Source: Streptomyces cellulosae
GTDB taxonomy: Bacteria > Actinomycetota > Actinomycetes > Streptomycetales > Streptomycetaceae
Reading direction: 5' to 3'
Length of the DNA stretch: 64,000 nt
NCBI RefSeq assembly: GCF_000721105.1
Contig: NZ_JOEV01000009.1
Coordinates: 202,524 to 266,523, forward strand
The notes under the pieces were generated by a model. That model saw only the letters and a list, made by a program, of their open reading frames with translations. It was not told where the DNA came from and made no database searches. Every line of letters starts with the position of its first letter. The stretch's first letter is position 1. The position numbers and the translations under genes were made by a program. This document shows positions 30,815 to 39,984 of the stretch, in pieces.

Positions 30815-31816
30815 TTACTCTGGGTTGTCCGCGAGGGACCTCGCCGCCCGGGCGCAGTGGGCGAGTGCCTCGCGTGCGTACCCCGGGGAAGCCCCCGCGA
30901 GTCCGCACGACGGAGTGACCGTGACCGCCTCCGCGAGAAGCCCCGGAGACAGCCCCAGCCTGCGCCACAACGACCTGACACCCATGACGCTACCGGCAGG
31001 GTCTGACAATGGACCGTCCGTGCCCGGCACCACACCGGCGAACAGCCTGGTGCCGCCCTCGACCGTCTCACCGATCGCGTCGTCGTCACGCTCGGTGAGG
31101 AGCGAGAAGTCGAGGGAGATCGCGGCCACGCCCGCCCGGCGCAGCAGGGCGAACGGGACGTCCGGTGCGCACGAGTGGACCACGACCGGGCCGCCGCCGT
31201 GAACCCCGATGACGTCCCGGAGCGTGTCCTCGATGACCTGGCGGTCGACGGCGCGGTGGGTGCGGTAGCCGCTGGCGGTCTTCACGTGGCCGCGGAGTAC
31301 GTCGATGAGCGACGGCTCGTCGAGCTGGAGAACGGTCTGGGCGCCGGGGACGCGCCGCTGGACCTCCTCCAGGTGCAGGCGCAGTCCTTCGGCGAGGGAG
31401 GCTGCGAGGTCCCGGCGGGCGCCGGGGTCGGAGAGGGCGACCTCGCCGTTCTTCAGCTCCAGGTTGGCGGCCAGCGTCCAGGGGCCGACGGCCTGCACCT
31501 TCAGCTGTCCCTCGTAGCCCTGTGTGAACTCCTCCAGCGCGTCCAGGTCCTCGCCGAGCCAGGACCGGGCCCGCCGGGTGTCCCGCCCCGGCCGGTCCCC
31601 GATCCGCCATCCGCTGGGCTCCACGCGCGCGTACACCTCGACGAGCATCCCGGCGGTCCGGCCGATCATGTCGGCACCGGGGCCCCGGGCGGGCAGTTCG
31701 GGCAGGAACGGGAAGTCCTCGAAGGAGCCGGTGGCGGTCCTGGCGGCCTCCCGGGCGTCACCGCCGGGGAGGGAACCGATGCCGGTGGCGGGGGCGAAGC
31801 TGAAGTGTGCGTTCAC
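30815..31816 (-). CDS. MetE C-terminal-like (B12-independent methionine synthase family) protein
   Basis: A 333-residue protein equal to only the catalytic half of MetE. It begins with ATGIGSLPG, a family pattern, and shows TVLQLDEPSLIDVLRG, VVVHSCAPDVPF (His-x-Cys zinc ligands), ISLDFSLL and VTPSCGLAGASP (third Cys ligand). Full-length MetE has two barrels and about 760 residues, so this is a distinct short group that may use a different methyl donor. Its context with ligA, mnmA and a cysteine desulfurase gives no clear pathway. Confidence 0.82.
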   Translation of the reverse strand: MNAHFSFAPATGIGSLPGGDAREAARTATGSFEDFPFLPELPARGPGADMIGRTAGMLVEVYARVEPSGWRIGDRPGRDTRRARSWLGEDLDALEEFTQGYEGQLKVQAVGPWTLAANLELKNGEVALSDPGARRDLAASLAEGLRLHLEEVQRRVPGAQTVLQLDEPSLIDVLRGHVKTASGYRTHRAVDRQVIEDTLRDVIGVHGGGPVVVHSCAPDVPFALLRRAGVAAISLDFSLLTERDDDAIGETVEGGTRLFAGVVPGTDGPLSDPAGSVMGVRSLWRRLGLSPGLLAEAVTVTPSCGLAGASPGYAREALAHCARAARSLADNPE

Positions 31817-31880
31817 ATGGGGAAGCCTACGTAGGTCGTCGAGTGCGGGGCCCGGGAGGAGTCCCCACGGACAGCGGCCC

Positions 31881-32570
31881 TCAGCGTCCCGGTCGTACCG
31901 TCAGGTCGTTGATCTCCGCGTCTCTCGGCAGGTCGAGGGCCATCAGGATCGTCGTGGCGACCGACTCGGGGTCGATCCACCGGGCGGGATCGTACTGCTT
32001 GCCCTCCTGCTGGTGGACCTTGGCCTGCATGGGACTGGCGGTGCGCCCGGGATAGACGGTGGTGACGCGGATCCCGTTCGCGTGTTCCTCGTTGCGGAGG
32101 GAGTCCGCGAGGGCCTTGAGGCCGTGCTTGGAGGCGGCGTACGCGGACCAGTCGGCGTTCGCCCGCAGGCCCGCGCCCGAGTTGACGAACACCACGTGGC
32201 CGCGGGCGGCGCGGAGTTGGGGCAGGAAGTGGCGGGTCAGTTCGGCGGGCGCGATCAGGTTGACGTTGAGCTGGTGGCGCCAGGACTTGGGGGTCAGCTC
32301 GGCGACCGGGCCGAGGTCGACCACGCCCGCGATGTGGAGGAGGGAGTCCACGCGGTCCGGCAGCGTCTGGTGGGAGAAGGCCCAGGAGAGCTTGTCGGGG
32401 TCCGCCAGGTCGCCGACCAGTGTTTTCGTGCCGGGGAACTCCGCCGTCAGCTCCTTCGCCCGGCCGGCGTCGCGCGCGTGCAGGACGAGGTCGTCCCCGC
32501 GCGCGTGCAGACGGCGGGCCACGGCCGCGCCGATGCCGGAACCGGCTCCGGTGATCACATGTGTAGCCAT
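31881..32570 (-). CDS. Short-chain dehydrogenase/reductase
   Basis: A 229-residue classical SDR. The cofactor motif is ITGAGSGIGAAVA at the N-terminus, followed by LLHIAGV (NAG-equivalent), the Ser in FVNSGAGLR and the catalytic YAASKHG. C-terminal PGRTASPMQ is typical. The product is probably cytoplasmic; substrate unknown. The start may be the ATG at 32570 or 32579. It sits between the LOG-like and MetE-like genes, all on one strand. Confidence 0.88.
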   Translation of the reverse strand: MATHVITGAGSGIGAAVARRLHARGDDLVLHARDAGRAKELTAEFPGTKTLVGDLADPDKLSWAFSHQTLPDRVDSLLHIAGVVDLGPVAELTPKSWRHQLNVNLIAPAELTRHFLPQLRAARGHVVFVNSGAGLRANADWSAYAASKHGLKALADSLRNEEHANGIRVTTVYPGRTASPMQAKVHQQEGKQYDPARWIDPESVATTILMALDLPRDAEINDLTVRPGR

Positions 32571-32647
32571 GCCCGCCATGCTCGCATCACCTGGGAATCA
32601 CCCGCGCATCACCTGATGCGCCCGCCCCGCACCCGTCTCCCCTGCCG

Positions 32648-33187
32648 TCACTCGATGCCCTGGCTCTCCTCCAGGTACGCCAGCGCCCCCACCGGTTCCT
32701 CCGCGAAGAAGACCAGGTCGGTCAGCGGACGGGGCAGGAAGCCCTCCTCCTCCATGCGGCGGAACTGTTCCTTGAGGCCGTCGTAGAAGCCCGCCGTGTT
32801 GAGGAGGACCACGGGCTTGTCGGTGTGGCCGTGCTTCTTCAGTTCCAGGATCTCGGTCGCCTCGTCCAGCGTCCCGGTCCCGCCGACCATGATGACCACC
32901 GCGTCGGCCTTGTCCAGGAGCAGCTTCTTGCGCTCGGCCAGATCGCGCGCGATCACCATCTCCTCGACGCCCTGCCGCGCCTTGGCCGCCAGGAAGTCCA
33001 CGGAGACCCCGCAGAGCCGGCCGCCCGCCTCGTGCACCCCGTCGGCGACCACCTTCATCAGCCCGACGTCGGAGCCGCCCCAGACCAGGGTGTGCCCGCC
33101 CTTGCCGAGCAGTTCGGCGAACTCGCGCGCGGGGCGGACGTAACGGTCGTCGAGGTCGGCGGCGGAGAGGAAGACGCAGATTCGCAT
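32648..33187 (-). CDS. LOG-family (TIGR00730-like) protein
   Basis: A 179-residue Rossmann-type protein of the group that includes cytokinin riboside monophosphate phosphoribohydrolases. It starts MRICVFLSAADLDDRYV, contains LVWGGSDVGLMKVVADGV and the active-site loop VGGTGTLDEATE. The usual motif is PGGxGTxxE; here the Pro is Val while the Gly-Gly, Thr and Glu are kept. The natural bacterial substrate is probably a nucleoside monophosphate. It is divergent from the DUF427 gene 50 bp away. Confidence 0.82.
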   Translation of the reverse strand: MRICVFLSAADLDDRYVRPAREFAELLGKGGHTLVWGGSDVGLMKVVADGVHEAGGRLCGVSVDFLAAKARQGVEEMVIARDLAERKKLLLDKADAVVIMVGGTGTLDEATEILELKKHGHTDKPVVLLNTAGFYDGLKEQFRRMEEEGFLPRPLTDLVFFAEEPVGALAYLEESQGIE

Positions 33188-33237
33188 ACGGCCACCGTAC
33201 GCGGGAAGAACCGGGGGCCCGCGGGTGCTGTTCCGAT

Positions 33238-33561
33238 ATGGCCGAAGGACACACGATCACCATCGAGCAGGGCACGCGACGCGTACGGGTCGTCCATGGC
33301 GACCAGGTCCTGGCGGAGAGCGAACGGCCCCTCCTCCTGCGGGAGACGGGCTGTCCGGTGCGCTACTACCTCCCGCCCGAGGACGTACGGCTCGACCTGC
33401 TGACCCCCTCCGAGACCCACACCCACTGCCCGTTCAAGGGCACCGCCTCCTACTGGTCGCTGCCGGACGCGGCGGACCTGGTGTGGGCGTACCCCGAGCC
33501 CAAGGCGGACGTCGCCCTGATCAAGGACCACCTGTGCTTCTACGAAGTGGAAGTGCTGTGA
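33238..33561 (+). CDS. DUF427 domain protein
   Basis: A 107-residue protein with the DUF427 pattern: IEQGTRRVRVVHGDQVLAES, PVRYYLPPEDVRLDLL, HTHCPFKGTASYW and a C-terminal KDHLCFYEVEV. The fold is a small beta barrel of unknown role. It starts at the ATG at 33238 without a strong ribosome site and is followed after 73 bp by the hydrolase gene on the same strand. Confidence 0.88.
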   Translation: MAEGHTITIEQGTRRVRVVHGDQVLAESERPLLLRETGCPVRYYLPPEDVRLDLLTPSETHTHCPFKGTASYWSLPDAADLVWAYPEPKADVALIKDHLCFYEVEVL

Positions 33562-33634
33562 CCGGGTAGCAGTGTCGGCCGAACAGCGGTGTTGCGGCCG
33601 ATTATTCCGGCGCTTTGCGGCAGTCTTCACAGGC

Positions 33635-34414
33635 ATGGACAAGAAGACGCTTTCGCGCGACGGCACCCGCCTCGCGTACGAACGCACCGGCCAGGGCCCG
33701 GCGGTCCTGCTGGTGAGCGGCGCGATGTCGACGGGTGCCACGCTGCGTCCGCTGGCCGCCGTGCTCTCGGACCGTTTCGACGTCCTCGTGTACGACCGTC
33801 GGGGCCGCGGCGAGAGCGGCGACAAGGCCCCGTACGCGGTGGAGCGTGAGGTCGAGGACCTCGCCGCGCTGATCGAGGTGATGGGCGGCGAGGCCTCGCT
33901 GTACGGCATCTCGTCGGGCGGCGCGCTGGTGCTGCACGCGGCGGCGAGCGGGCTTCCGTTGCGCCGCGTGGCCGTGTACGAGGTGCCGTACGCCGTCGAC
34001 GTGAGCGCCACGAAGGAACGCACCGAGTACACCGAGAAGCTGACCGAGGCGCTCGCCCAGGGGCGGCGCGGGGACGCCGTCGAGCTGTTCCTGAGGCTCA
34101 CCGGGCTGGCCGAGGAGATGATCCAGGGCGCCCGGCAGTCCCCCATGTGGCCCGGCATGGAGGCCCTCGCGCCGAGCCTGGCCCACGACGACGCCGTGAT
34201 GGGCGGCGGGCAGGTGCCGCGGGACGTGTTGGCCTCGATCACCGTCCCCGTCCTGTCCGCCGCGGGCGACGCGAGTCCCCCGTGGCTGCTGGAGGCGGCC
34301 CGGGCGGTCGCGGCGGCGGCCCCGGAGGGCACGTACCGGACGCTGGAGGGCCAGACCCACATGGTGGACCCGCAGGTGCTGGCACCCGTGTTGGCGGAGT
34401 TCCTCACCCCGTAG
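33635..34414 (+). CDS. Alpha/beta hydrolase
   Basis: A 259-residue serine hydrolase. The nucleophile elbow is YGISSGGAL, the acid is likely the Asp in SAAGDASPP and the His is in LEGQTHMVDP. The oxyanion region is LLVSGAMSTGAT. No signal peptide is seen, so it is cytoplasmic. The ATG at 33635 gives MDKKTLSRDGTRLAYE, the usual hydrolase start; a reading from 33572 adds an unlikely stretch. Substrate unknown. Confidence 0.85.
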   Translation: MDKKTLSRDGTRLAYERTGQGPAVLLVSGAMSTGATLRPLAAVLSDRFDVLVYDRRGRGESGDKAPYAVEREVEDLAALIEVMGGEASLYGISSGGALVLHAAASGLPLRRVAVYEVPYAVDVSATKERTEYTEKLTEALAQGRRGDAVELFLRLTGLAEEMIQGARQSPMWPGMEALAPSLAHDDAVMGGGQVPRDVLASITVPVLSAAGDASPPWLLEAARAVAAAAPEGTYRTLEGQTHMVDPQVLAPVLAEFLTP

Positions 34415-34462
34415 CACCGAGACCCGAGGGCCCGAGGTGGGGCCAGGCAGCCCCGATGTGGG

Positions 34463-35593
34463 TCAGGCCACCCCGGCCGTCGCCCGTACCGTGGAAGCGA
34501 TCGTCGCCGACCCCACCACGCGCGTGCCGTCGTACAGCACGATCGCCTGGCCGGGGGCCACTCCACGGACCGGCTCCCCGAAGGTGACCTCCAGGGTGCC
34601 GTCGACCACTTCGGCCGTCACCTCCGTCTCGCCGCCGTGGGCGCGGAGCTGGGCCGTGTAGGTGCCGGACCCGGTCGGGGCGGCGCCGCACCAGCGGGGC
34701 TTGACGGCCGTGAGGGCGTTCACGTCCAGGGCGTCGGCCGGGCCCACCGTCACCGTGTTGTCGACCGGGGAGATGTCGAGGACGTAGCGCGGCTTGCCGT
34801 CGGGGGCCGGGGTGCCGATCCTCAAGCCCTTGCGCTGGCCGATGGTGAAGCCGTACGCGCCTTCGTGCGTGCCGAGCTTCGCTCCGGACTCGTCGACGAT
34901 GTCGCCCTCCGCCTTGCCGAGGCGGGAGGCGAGGAAGCCCTGGGTGTCGCCGTCGGCGATGAAGCAGATGTCGTGCGAGTCGGGCTTCTTGGCGACCGCG
35001 AGACCCCGGCGCTCGGCCTCCGCGCGGATCTCGTCCTTCGTGGTGACCGTGTCGCCGAGCGGGAACATCGCGTGGGCGAGCTGCCGGTCGTCCAGCACGC
35101 CGAGGACGTAACTCTGGTCCTTCGCCATGTCGGAGGCGCGGTGCAGTTCGCGCGTGCCGTCGGAGTTCACGATCACCTGGGCGTAGTGGCCGGTGCAGAC
35201 CGCGTCGAAGCCGAGGGCGAGGGCCTTGTCGAGCAGCGCGGCGAACTTGATCTTCTCGTTGCAGCGCAGGCAGGGGTTGGGGGTGCGGCCGGCCTCGTAC
35301 TCGGCGACGAAGTCCTCGACGACGTCCTCGCGGAAGCGGTCGGCGAGGTCCCACACGTAGAACGGGATGCCGATGACGTCGGCGGCGCGGCGGGCGTCGC
35401 GCGAGTCCTCGATGGTGCAACAGCCACGCGCCCCCGTGCGGAACGATTGCGGGTTCGCGGAGAGCGCCAGGTGGACGCCGGTCACGTCGTGCCCCGCCTC
35501 GGCCGCGCGGGCGGCGGCGACGGCGGAGTCGACCCCGCCCGACATGGCGGCGAGGACGCGAAGGGGACGGGTGCGCTGCGTGGTGTCAGTCAT
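34463..35593 (-). CDS. mnmA: tRNA-specific 2-thiouridylase
   Basis: Places sulfur at C2 of the wobble uridine in tRNAs for Lys, Glu and Gln. The 376-residue product has the PP-loop [13 protein letters not shown], the first catalytic Cys in [12 protein letters not shown] (about residue 110), the second in SHDICFI (about 209), and the C-terminal beta-barrel. GGAAGGG precedes the ATG at 35593. The cysteine desulfurase gene 770 bp upstream could supply the persulfide sulfur. Confidence 0.96.
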   Translation of the reverse strand: MTDTTQRTRPLRVLAAMSGGVDSAVAAARAAEAGHDVTGVHLALSANPQSFRTGARGCCTIEDSRDARRAADVIGIPFYVWDLADRFREDVVEDFVAEYEAGRTPNPCLRCNEKIKFAALLDKALALGFDAVCTGHYAQVIVNSDGTRELHRASDMAKDQSYVLGVLDDRQLAHAMFPLGDTVTTKDEIRAEAERRGLAVAKKPDSHDICFIADGDTQGFLASRLGKAEGDIVDESGAKLGTHEGAYGFTIGQRKGLRIGTPAPDGKPRYVLDISPVDNTVTVGPADALDVNALTAVKPRWCGAAPTGSGTYTAQLRAHGGETEVTAEVVDGTLEVTFGEPVRGVAPGQAIVLYDGTRVVGSATIASTVRATAGVA

Positions 35594-35653
35594 AACCCTT
35601 CCAGGGTACGGGTGCGCGGGAACCGCAGCCCACGAGTATCCGTTCTCGATCAC

Positions 35654-36322
35654 ATGGGGGAGACAGGATCCAACGCGAAGGACGCCGACCGGCGCATCGG
35701 CCGGCGTGCCCTGCTGATCGGCGGCACGGCGGCCGCGGCGGGCACGGCCGTGCTGGCCCGTGACGAGCTGGCGCGGCTGTGGTGGCGCGCGCCCGGCGTG
35801 GAGAAACCGCGTGAGGAGGGTGTGGTGGACTCCGCGGGCGCGCAGTGGGTGGCCGCGTCGGACGCGAACTGGCGGCGCGCGGACCGGCCCGCCGACTACC
35901 CCATAGACATGGTGGTCATCCATGTCACCCAAGGCAGTCTGGACAGCGCGGTGAAGGCGTTCCGGGACCCGGGGCACGGGGCGGCGGCGCACTACATCGT
36001 CGGCAAGGACGGCCAGGTCACGCAGATGATCCGTGAACTGGACGTGGCCTTCCACGCGGGCAACCGCGCCTACAACGAGCGCAGTGTCGGCGTCGAGCAC
36101 GAGGGATTCGTCGACCGCCCACAGGACTTCACGGACAGGATGTACACCGCCTCGGCCCGCCTCACGGCCGGGATATGCGCGCGCTACGACATACCCGTCG
36201 ACCGCCGGCACGTCATCGGCCACGTGGAGGTGCCGGGGACGGACCACACCGACCCTGGGAAGCACTGGGACTGGCCCCGGTACATGAAGCTCGTACGGCG
36301 GGCGCGTACAGCCCTCGCCTGA
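35654..36322 (+). CDS. Exported N-acetylmuramoyl-L-alanine amidase (Amidase_2 type)
   Basis: Cleaves the amide bond between muramic acid and peptide in peptidoglycan. The 222-residue protein has a twin-Arg signal ([12 protein letters not shown] followed by an Ala-rich hydrophobic stretch), then an Amidase_2/PGRP domain: [15 protein letters not shown] with the first zinc His, [23 protein letters not shown] and the second His region [10 protein letters not shown]. The twin-Arg motif suggests Tat export and possible N-terminal anchoring. It is inserted on the opposite strand between mnmA and the cysteine desulfurase. Confidence 0.87.
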   Translation: MGETGSNAKDADRRIGRRALLIGGTAAAAGTAVLARDELARLWWRAPGVEKPREEGVVDSAGAQWVAASDANWRRADRPADYPIDMVVIHVTQGSLDSAVKAFRDPGHGAAAHYIVGKDGQVTQMIRELDVAFHAGNRAYNERSVGVEHEGFVDRPQDFTDRMYTASARLTAGICARYDIPVDRRHVIGHVEVPGTDHTDPGKHWDWPRYMKLVRRARTALA

Positions 36323-36341
36323 GCGCGCACCGGGCGCGCTC
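36321..36341. terminator. Terminator between amidase and cysteine desulfurase genes
   Basis: Perfect 8-bp arms GAGCGCGC and GCGCGCTC enclose five bases, starting within the amidase stop codon and lying between two convergent genes. Confidence 0.7.
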
Positions 36342-36362
36342 CGGCCCTGGCCCGCGGCTTGC

Positions 36363-37532
36363 CTAAGTCAGCCCCGCGGCCCGCGCCCGTTCCACCGCCG
36401 GGCCGATCGCCTTGGCGAGGGCTTCCACGTCGGACTCCGTCGAGGTGTGGCCGAGGGAGAAGCGGAGAGTGCCGCGGGCGAGGTCCGGGTCGGTGCCGGT
36501 GGCGAGGAGGACGTGGCTGGGCTGGGCGACGCCCGCGGTGCAGGCGGAGCCGGTGGAGCACTCGATGCCCTGGGCGTCCAGCAGGAGCAGCAGGGAGTCG
36601 CCCTCGCAGCCGGGGAAGGTGAAGTGGGCGTTGGCCGGGAGGCGGCCGCCCGGTGCCGGGTCGCCGCCGAGGATCGCGTCCGGCACCGCCGTACGGACCG
36701 CCTCGACCAGGCTGTCGCGCAGGGCGCCGATCTCCCGGGCGAACCACTCGCGCTGCTCGGCGGCGAGCCGGCCGGCGACCGCGAAGGAGGCGATCGCGGG
36801 GGCGTCGAGGGTGCCGGAGCGGACATGGCGCTCCTGGCCGCCACCGTGCAGGACGGGTACCGGGGTGTGTTCGCGGCCCAGGACCAGGGCGCCGATGCCG
36901 TACGGGCCGCCGATCTTGTGGGCGGAGACCGTCATGGCGGCGAGGCCGGAGGCGGCGAAGTCGACGGGGACCTGGCCGAAGGCCTGGACGGCGTCGGCGT
37001 GCAGAGGAACGCCGAACTCGGCTGCCGCCGCCGCGAGTTCGGGGATGGGCAGGACCGTGCCGATCTCGTTGTTCGCCCACATGACGGTGGCGAGGGCCAC
37101 GTCGTCGGGGTTGCGGGCGATGGCCTCGCGCAGGGCCTCGGGGTGGACGCGGCCGTAGGTGTCGACGGGGAGGTACTCGACGGTGGCGCCCTCGTGTTCG
37201 CCGAGCCAGTGGACGGCGTCGAGGACGGCGTGGTGTTCGACGGGGCTCGCGAGGACCCGGGTGCGGGCCGGGTCGGCGTCTCGGCGGGACCAGTACAGGC
37301 CCTTGACGGCCAGGTTGTCGGCCTCGGTGCCGCCGGCGGTGAAGACGATCTCGCTCGGGCGGGCGCCGAGCGCTTCCGCGAGGGTTTCCCGGGCCTCCTC
37401 GACGGTGCGTCGTGCGCGGCGGCCGGACGCGTGGAGGGAGGAGGCGTTGCCGGTGACGCTCAGGTGCGCGGTGAGTGCCTCGACTGCCTCGGGGAGCATC
37501 GGGGTGGTCGCGGCGTGGTCGAGGTATGCCAT
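36363..37532 (-). CDS. Cysteine desulfurase (NifS/IscS family)
   Basis: A 389-residue PLP enzyme that takes sulfur from cysteine as a persulfide. It starts [20 protein letters not shown]; the PLP Lys is in [10 protein letters not shown] (about residue 206) and the persulfide Cys is in [10 protein letters not shown] (about 331). The loop around the Cys is of the longer class I type. With mnmA close by on the same strand, tRNA thiolation is a likely sink, though Fe-S assembly is also possible. The ATG at 37532 fits the family start; the in-frame stretch beyond is not similar. Confidence 0.93.
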   Translation of the reverse strand: MAYLDHAATTPMLPEAVEALTAHLSVTGNASSLHASGRRARRTVEEARETLAEALGARPSEIVFTAGGTEADNLAVKGLYWSRRDADPARTRVLASPVEHHAVLDAVHWLGEHEGATVEYLPVDTYGRVHPEALREAIARNPDDVALATVMWANNEIGTVLPIPELAAAAAEFGVPLHADAVQAFGQVPVDFAASGLAAMTVSAHKIGGPYGIGALVLGREHTPVPVLHGGGQERHVRSGTLDAPAIASFAVAGRLAAEQREWFAREIGALRDSLVEAVRTAVPDAILGGDPAPGGRLPANAHFTFPGCEGDSLLLLLDAQGIECSTGSACTAGVAQPSHVLLATGTDPDLARGTLRFSLGHTSTESDVEALAKAIGPAVERARAAGLT

Positions 37533-37596
37533 GGTGACGCCGATTCTACGGGCCGCGTACGGCGGACCACGGCGGGGCGCCTTGCCCGCGCTCCCC

Positions 37597-37875
37597 TCAC
37601 AAGCTCCAGGACACCGAGTTGTCCAGCTGCATGAACGTGACGAGGACGACGAGGTCGGCGATTCCCAGACCGAGGCCGAGGTAGGCGCGGCCCTTGCGGG
37701 TGGTGCCTCGCCAGAGGGCCACCCCGGCCAGGGCGATGGCGATCGGGCCGAGGAAGAGGTTGAGCACCAGCAGGCCGAGCAGACCGAGGATGAAGGACGC
37801 GACGGCCATGCCGTCGGCATCGCGGGGACCGGCGCTGCGGCGCTCGGTGGTCGGGGCGGATGCGGTGAGTTGCAT
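37597..37875 (-). CDS. DUF4190-like small membrane protein
   Basis: A 92-residue protein with the DUF4190 pattern: [29 protein letters not shown], then [25 protein letters not shown]. Two membrane segments are predicted after a polar 22-residue start. Function unknown; common in actinomycetes. Upstream lie three 40-bp tandem repeats. Confidence 0.83.
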   Translation of the reverse strand: MQLTASAPTTERRSAGPRDADGMAVASFILGLLGLLVLNLFLGPIAIALAGVALWRGTTRKGRAYLGLGLGIADLVVLVTFMQLDNSVSWSL

Positions 37876-37906
37876 GACGGGTCAGCTCCCTTTGGGTCGG
37901 GGCGGT

Positions 37907-38026
37907 CGTACGAACGGCTGGTCGGTCGCACGGACGGCGAGTCGGCCGTAGGAACGGCTGGTCAGTCGCACGGGCGGCGAGTCGGCCGTACGAACGGCTG
38001 GTCGGCCGCACGGACGGCGAGTCAGT
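37907..38026. repeat. Three 40-bp tandem repeats
   Basis: Units start at 37907, 37947 and 37987. Each contains CGTACGAACGGCTGGTC (one copy has GG for CG) followed by a CGCACGGACGGCGAGTC half that resembles the first half, so the unit is itself a doubled 20-mer-like motif. The third copy runs into the stop of the 55-residue gene. They sit 32 bp upstream of the DUF4190 gene. Confidence 0.88.
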
Positions 38027-38189
38027 GCGTGGGCGTGCCGCGACGGCGGCCGTGGCGCTCGCGGATCGCGAAGATGCCGAGCCAGACGGCGATGACGACG
38101 GCCGCGACGAGGGAGAAGCTCAGCGGTGCGTGGGCGACCGTGCCCAGGACAACGCCGAACAGCAGGAGTGCGGCGACGAGGAACAGCAT
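38022..38189 (-). CDS. 55-residue membrane protein under TetR control
   Basis: This short gene encodes MLFLVAALLLFGVVLGTVAH, a second hydrophobic segment (SFSLVAAVVIAVWLGIFAI) and a basic tail RERHGRRRGTPTH. The ATG at 38189 is preceded by GGAGGGGG at nine bases, and codon use is typical. Two membrane helices with a positive C-terminus are predicted. It is divergent from the FabR-like TetR gene with two operator-like sites between them. I know no function. Confidence 0.78.
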   Translation of the reverse strand: MLFLVAALLLFGVVLGTVAHAPLSFSLVAAVVIAVWLGIFAIRERHGRRRGTPTH

Positions 38190-38234
38190 GGCGGGAATCC
38201 CCCTCCGTGACGTTTCGGTGAACGCTTGTGGTTA

Positions 38235-38247
38235 CAGTTGTTCACTG
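38235..38247. promoter_or_regulatory. TetR operator candidate, distal
   Basis: CAGTTGTTCACTG has the CAGTT-3-xACTG layout of the proximal site with one mismatched base. It lies 46 bp upstream of the 55-residue membrane gene. Confidence 0.6.
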
Positions 38248-38291
38248 ACTTCCCAGTCTAACGCGCTTCACCGCTTTCCAATTCCAGAGAA

Positions 38292-38304
38292 CAGTTGTTA
38301 ACTG
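38292..38304. promoter_or_regulatory. TetR operator candidate, proximal
   Basis: CAGTTGTTAACTG is a perfect palindrome CAGTT-GTT-AACTG, six bases before the ATG of the TetR gene. No ribosome site is visible there, so the transcript may start at or near the ATG and be shut by a bound repressor. Confidence 0.7.
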
Positions 38305-38310
38305 CATGGC

Positions 38311-38937
38311 ATGAGTCACATCCTCGGCGTCCGCCAGACCCAGAAGCTGAAGACCCGGCAGGCACTCCTGGACGCGGCCCTTCGACTGCTGGAGGAACAG
38401 AGCCTGAGCAGTCTCGGCCTGCGCGAGGTCACACGGGCCGTGGGCGTCGCCCCGACCGCCTTCTACCGGCACTTCCGCTCCATCGCGGATCTCGGCGTGG
38501 CCCTGGTCGAGGAGGCACTGGGCAGCCTGCACCCGATGATCCGGACGACGGTGTCCGGAGCGGACGACAGCAGCCGGCGCATCACCCGCGCCGTCGAACT
38601 GATCGCCCGTCACGTGGACGCGTACCCCGCCCATGTCCGTTTTATCGCCCGGGAACGACATGGCGGAGTCCAGCCGGTCCGGGAGGCGATACGGGAGCAA
38701 CTGGCCCGGTTCGGCCAGGAGGTGAGGGACGAACTGGCCAAGGACACCGAGGCGGCCGACTGGGGCGACGACGACCTCCTCATGCTCGCCCACCTCTACG
38801 TCGACCAGATGCTGATCACCGCCTCACTGTTCCTGGAGACGCTGGAGTCCTCGCCGGAGGAGCGGGAACGGGTCACGCGGGTGGCCGAGCGCCAGATGCG
38901 GCTGATCAGCATCGGCCGGCAGCACTGGCTGGACTGA
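38311..38937 (+). CDS. TetR-family regulator resembling FabR
   Basis: A 208-residue regulator. The start GVRQTQKLKTRQALLDAAL, the recognition region SLGLREVTRAVGVAPTAFYR and the stretch RFIARERHGGVQPVREAI align by eye with the unsaturated-fatty-acid repressor FabR of enterobacteria. In Streptomyces such proteins often control desaturase or membrane genes. The only divergent neighbour is the 55-residue membrane protein, with paired palindromes in between. Confidence 0.87.
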   Translation: MSHILGVRQTQKLKTRQALLDAALRLLEEQSLSSLGLREVTRAVGVAPTAFYRHFRSIADLGVALVEEALGSLHPMIRTTVSGADDSSRRITRAVELIARHVDAYPAHVRFIARERHGGVQPVREAIREQLARFGQEVRDELAKDTEAADWGDDDLLMLAHLYVDQMLITASLFLETLESSPEERERVTRVAERQMRLISIGRQHWLD

Positions 38938-38966
38938 ACCGCCACGGATCGCACCGGCCCGGGAGA

Positions 38967-39944
38967 TCAGCCCGAACCCCCGACCGGCCGCCCGTACAGC
39001 TCCGCGACGGAGGCGGCCGCCGCGGCCAGCTCCTGACGCACCTCCGGCGGCGAGAGCACCTCCACGCGGTCGGCGAACGCGAGCAGTTGGCGGGTCTCGG
39101 GGAGGAAGCCGTACGACAGGCGCACGGTCACCCACTCCGCGACGCCGTCGTCGTCCGGGAGGTGGGCAAGGTGCGGGGCGGCGATGCGCAGGAACATGTC
39201 GAGGCGGTCGCGGTGGACCCGGACGGTGACGTCGAGGCCGCCGGGGCGTTCCTCGACCTGGCGGCGCAGCACCTCCCACGCGTCGGCGAGTTCGACTCCC
39301 GGCCGTCGCCGCACGGGCTCGTCGAGGACGGTCGCCGACCGCACCCGGTCCGCGCGGAACAGCCCGGGTGCGGCGCGCCGGTCGGCGACCAGGTACCAGA
39401 CGCCCCCCTTGGAGACGAGGCCGTACGGGTCGACGGTGTAGGTCCGCGGCTCCTTGGTGTCGCTGTGCCGGTAGCGCAGCCGCAGGCGCCGGTCGGTGAA
39501 GACGGCGTCCTGCAGCACGTCCAGGTCCACCGCCTTCTGCGGGCCGCCCTTCCAGCGGGTGGCGTCGACCAGGATGCGCCGCGAGGTCACCTCGGCGGCC
39601 GGGCGGTGCGGGGCGGGCAGCGCGGCCATCACCTTGCGCAGGGCCGAACCGAGGGCCGCGTCCAGGCCGAGCGCGGCGTGCGCGCCCTGGGCGGCCAGGA
39701 TGAACAGCGCGCGGGACTCGTCGGCGGTCAGTCCGGTGACGTCCGTACGGAATCCGGCGAGCAGTTCGATGCCGCCGTGCCGGCCGCGCTCGGCGTAGAC
39801 GGGGACGCCGGAGGCGGACAGGGCCTCGATGTCCCGGTAGATGGTGCGTACGGACACCTCCAGCCGGTCGGCGAGTTCGTGCGCGGGGACACGGCCGCGG
39901 GTCTGCAGGAGCAGCAGGATCGACAGGAGGCGGTCGGACTTCAC
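38967..39944 (-). CDS. WYL-domain (YafY-type) transcriptional regulator
   Basis: A 325-residue regulator. Residues 1-60 form a DeoR/HTH_11 winged helix (SDRLLSILLLLQTRGRVPAHEL ... RTIYRDIEALSASGVPVYAERGRHGGIEL). The middle is a WYL domain (KGGVWYLVADRRA in place of WYL) and the C-terminus is the WCX extension. The GTG at 39944 follows CTGGGGGG. It is divergent from the TIGR03086-type gene with a palindrome between them. Confidence 0.88.
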   Translation of the reverse strand: MKSDRLLSILLLLQTRGRVPAHELADRLEVSVRTIYRDIEALSASGVPVYAERGRHGGIELLAGFRTDVTGLTADESRALFILAAQGAHAALGLDAALGSALRKVMAALPAPHRPAAEVTSRRILVDATRWKGGPQKAVDLDVLQDAVFTDRRLRLRYRHSDTKEPRTYTVDPYGLVSKGGVWYLVADRRAAPGLFRADRVRSATVLDEPVRRRPGVELADAWEVLRRQVEERPGGLDVTVRVHRDRLDMFLRIAAPHLAHLPDDDGVAEWVTVRLSYGFLPETRQLLAFADRVEVLSPPEVRQELAAAAASVAELYGRPVGGSG

Positions 39945-39984
39945 GCCCCCCAGAATCCCGCCGGTCGCGATCCGGCGCAAATGT

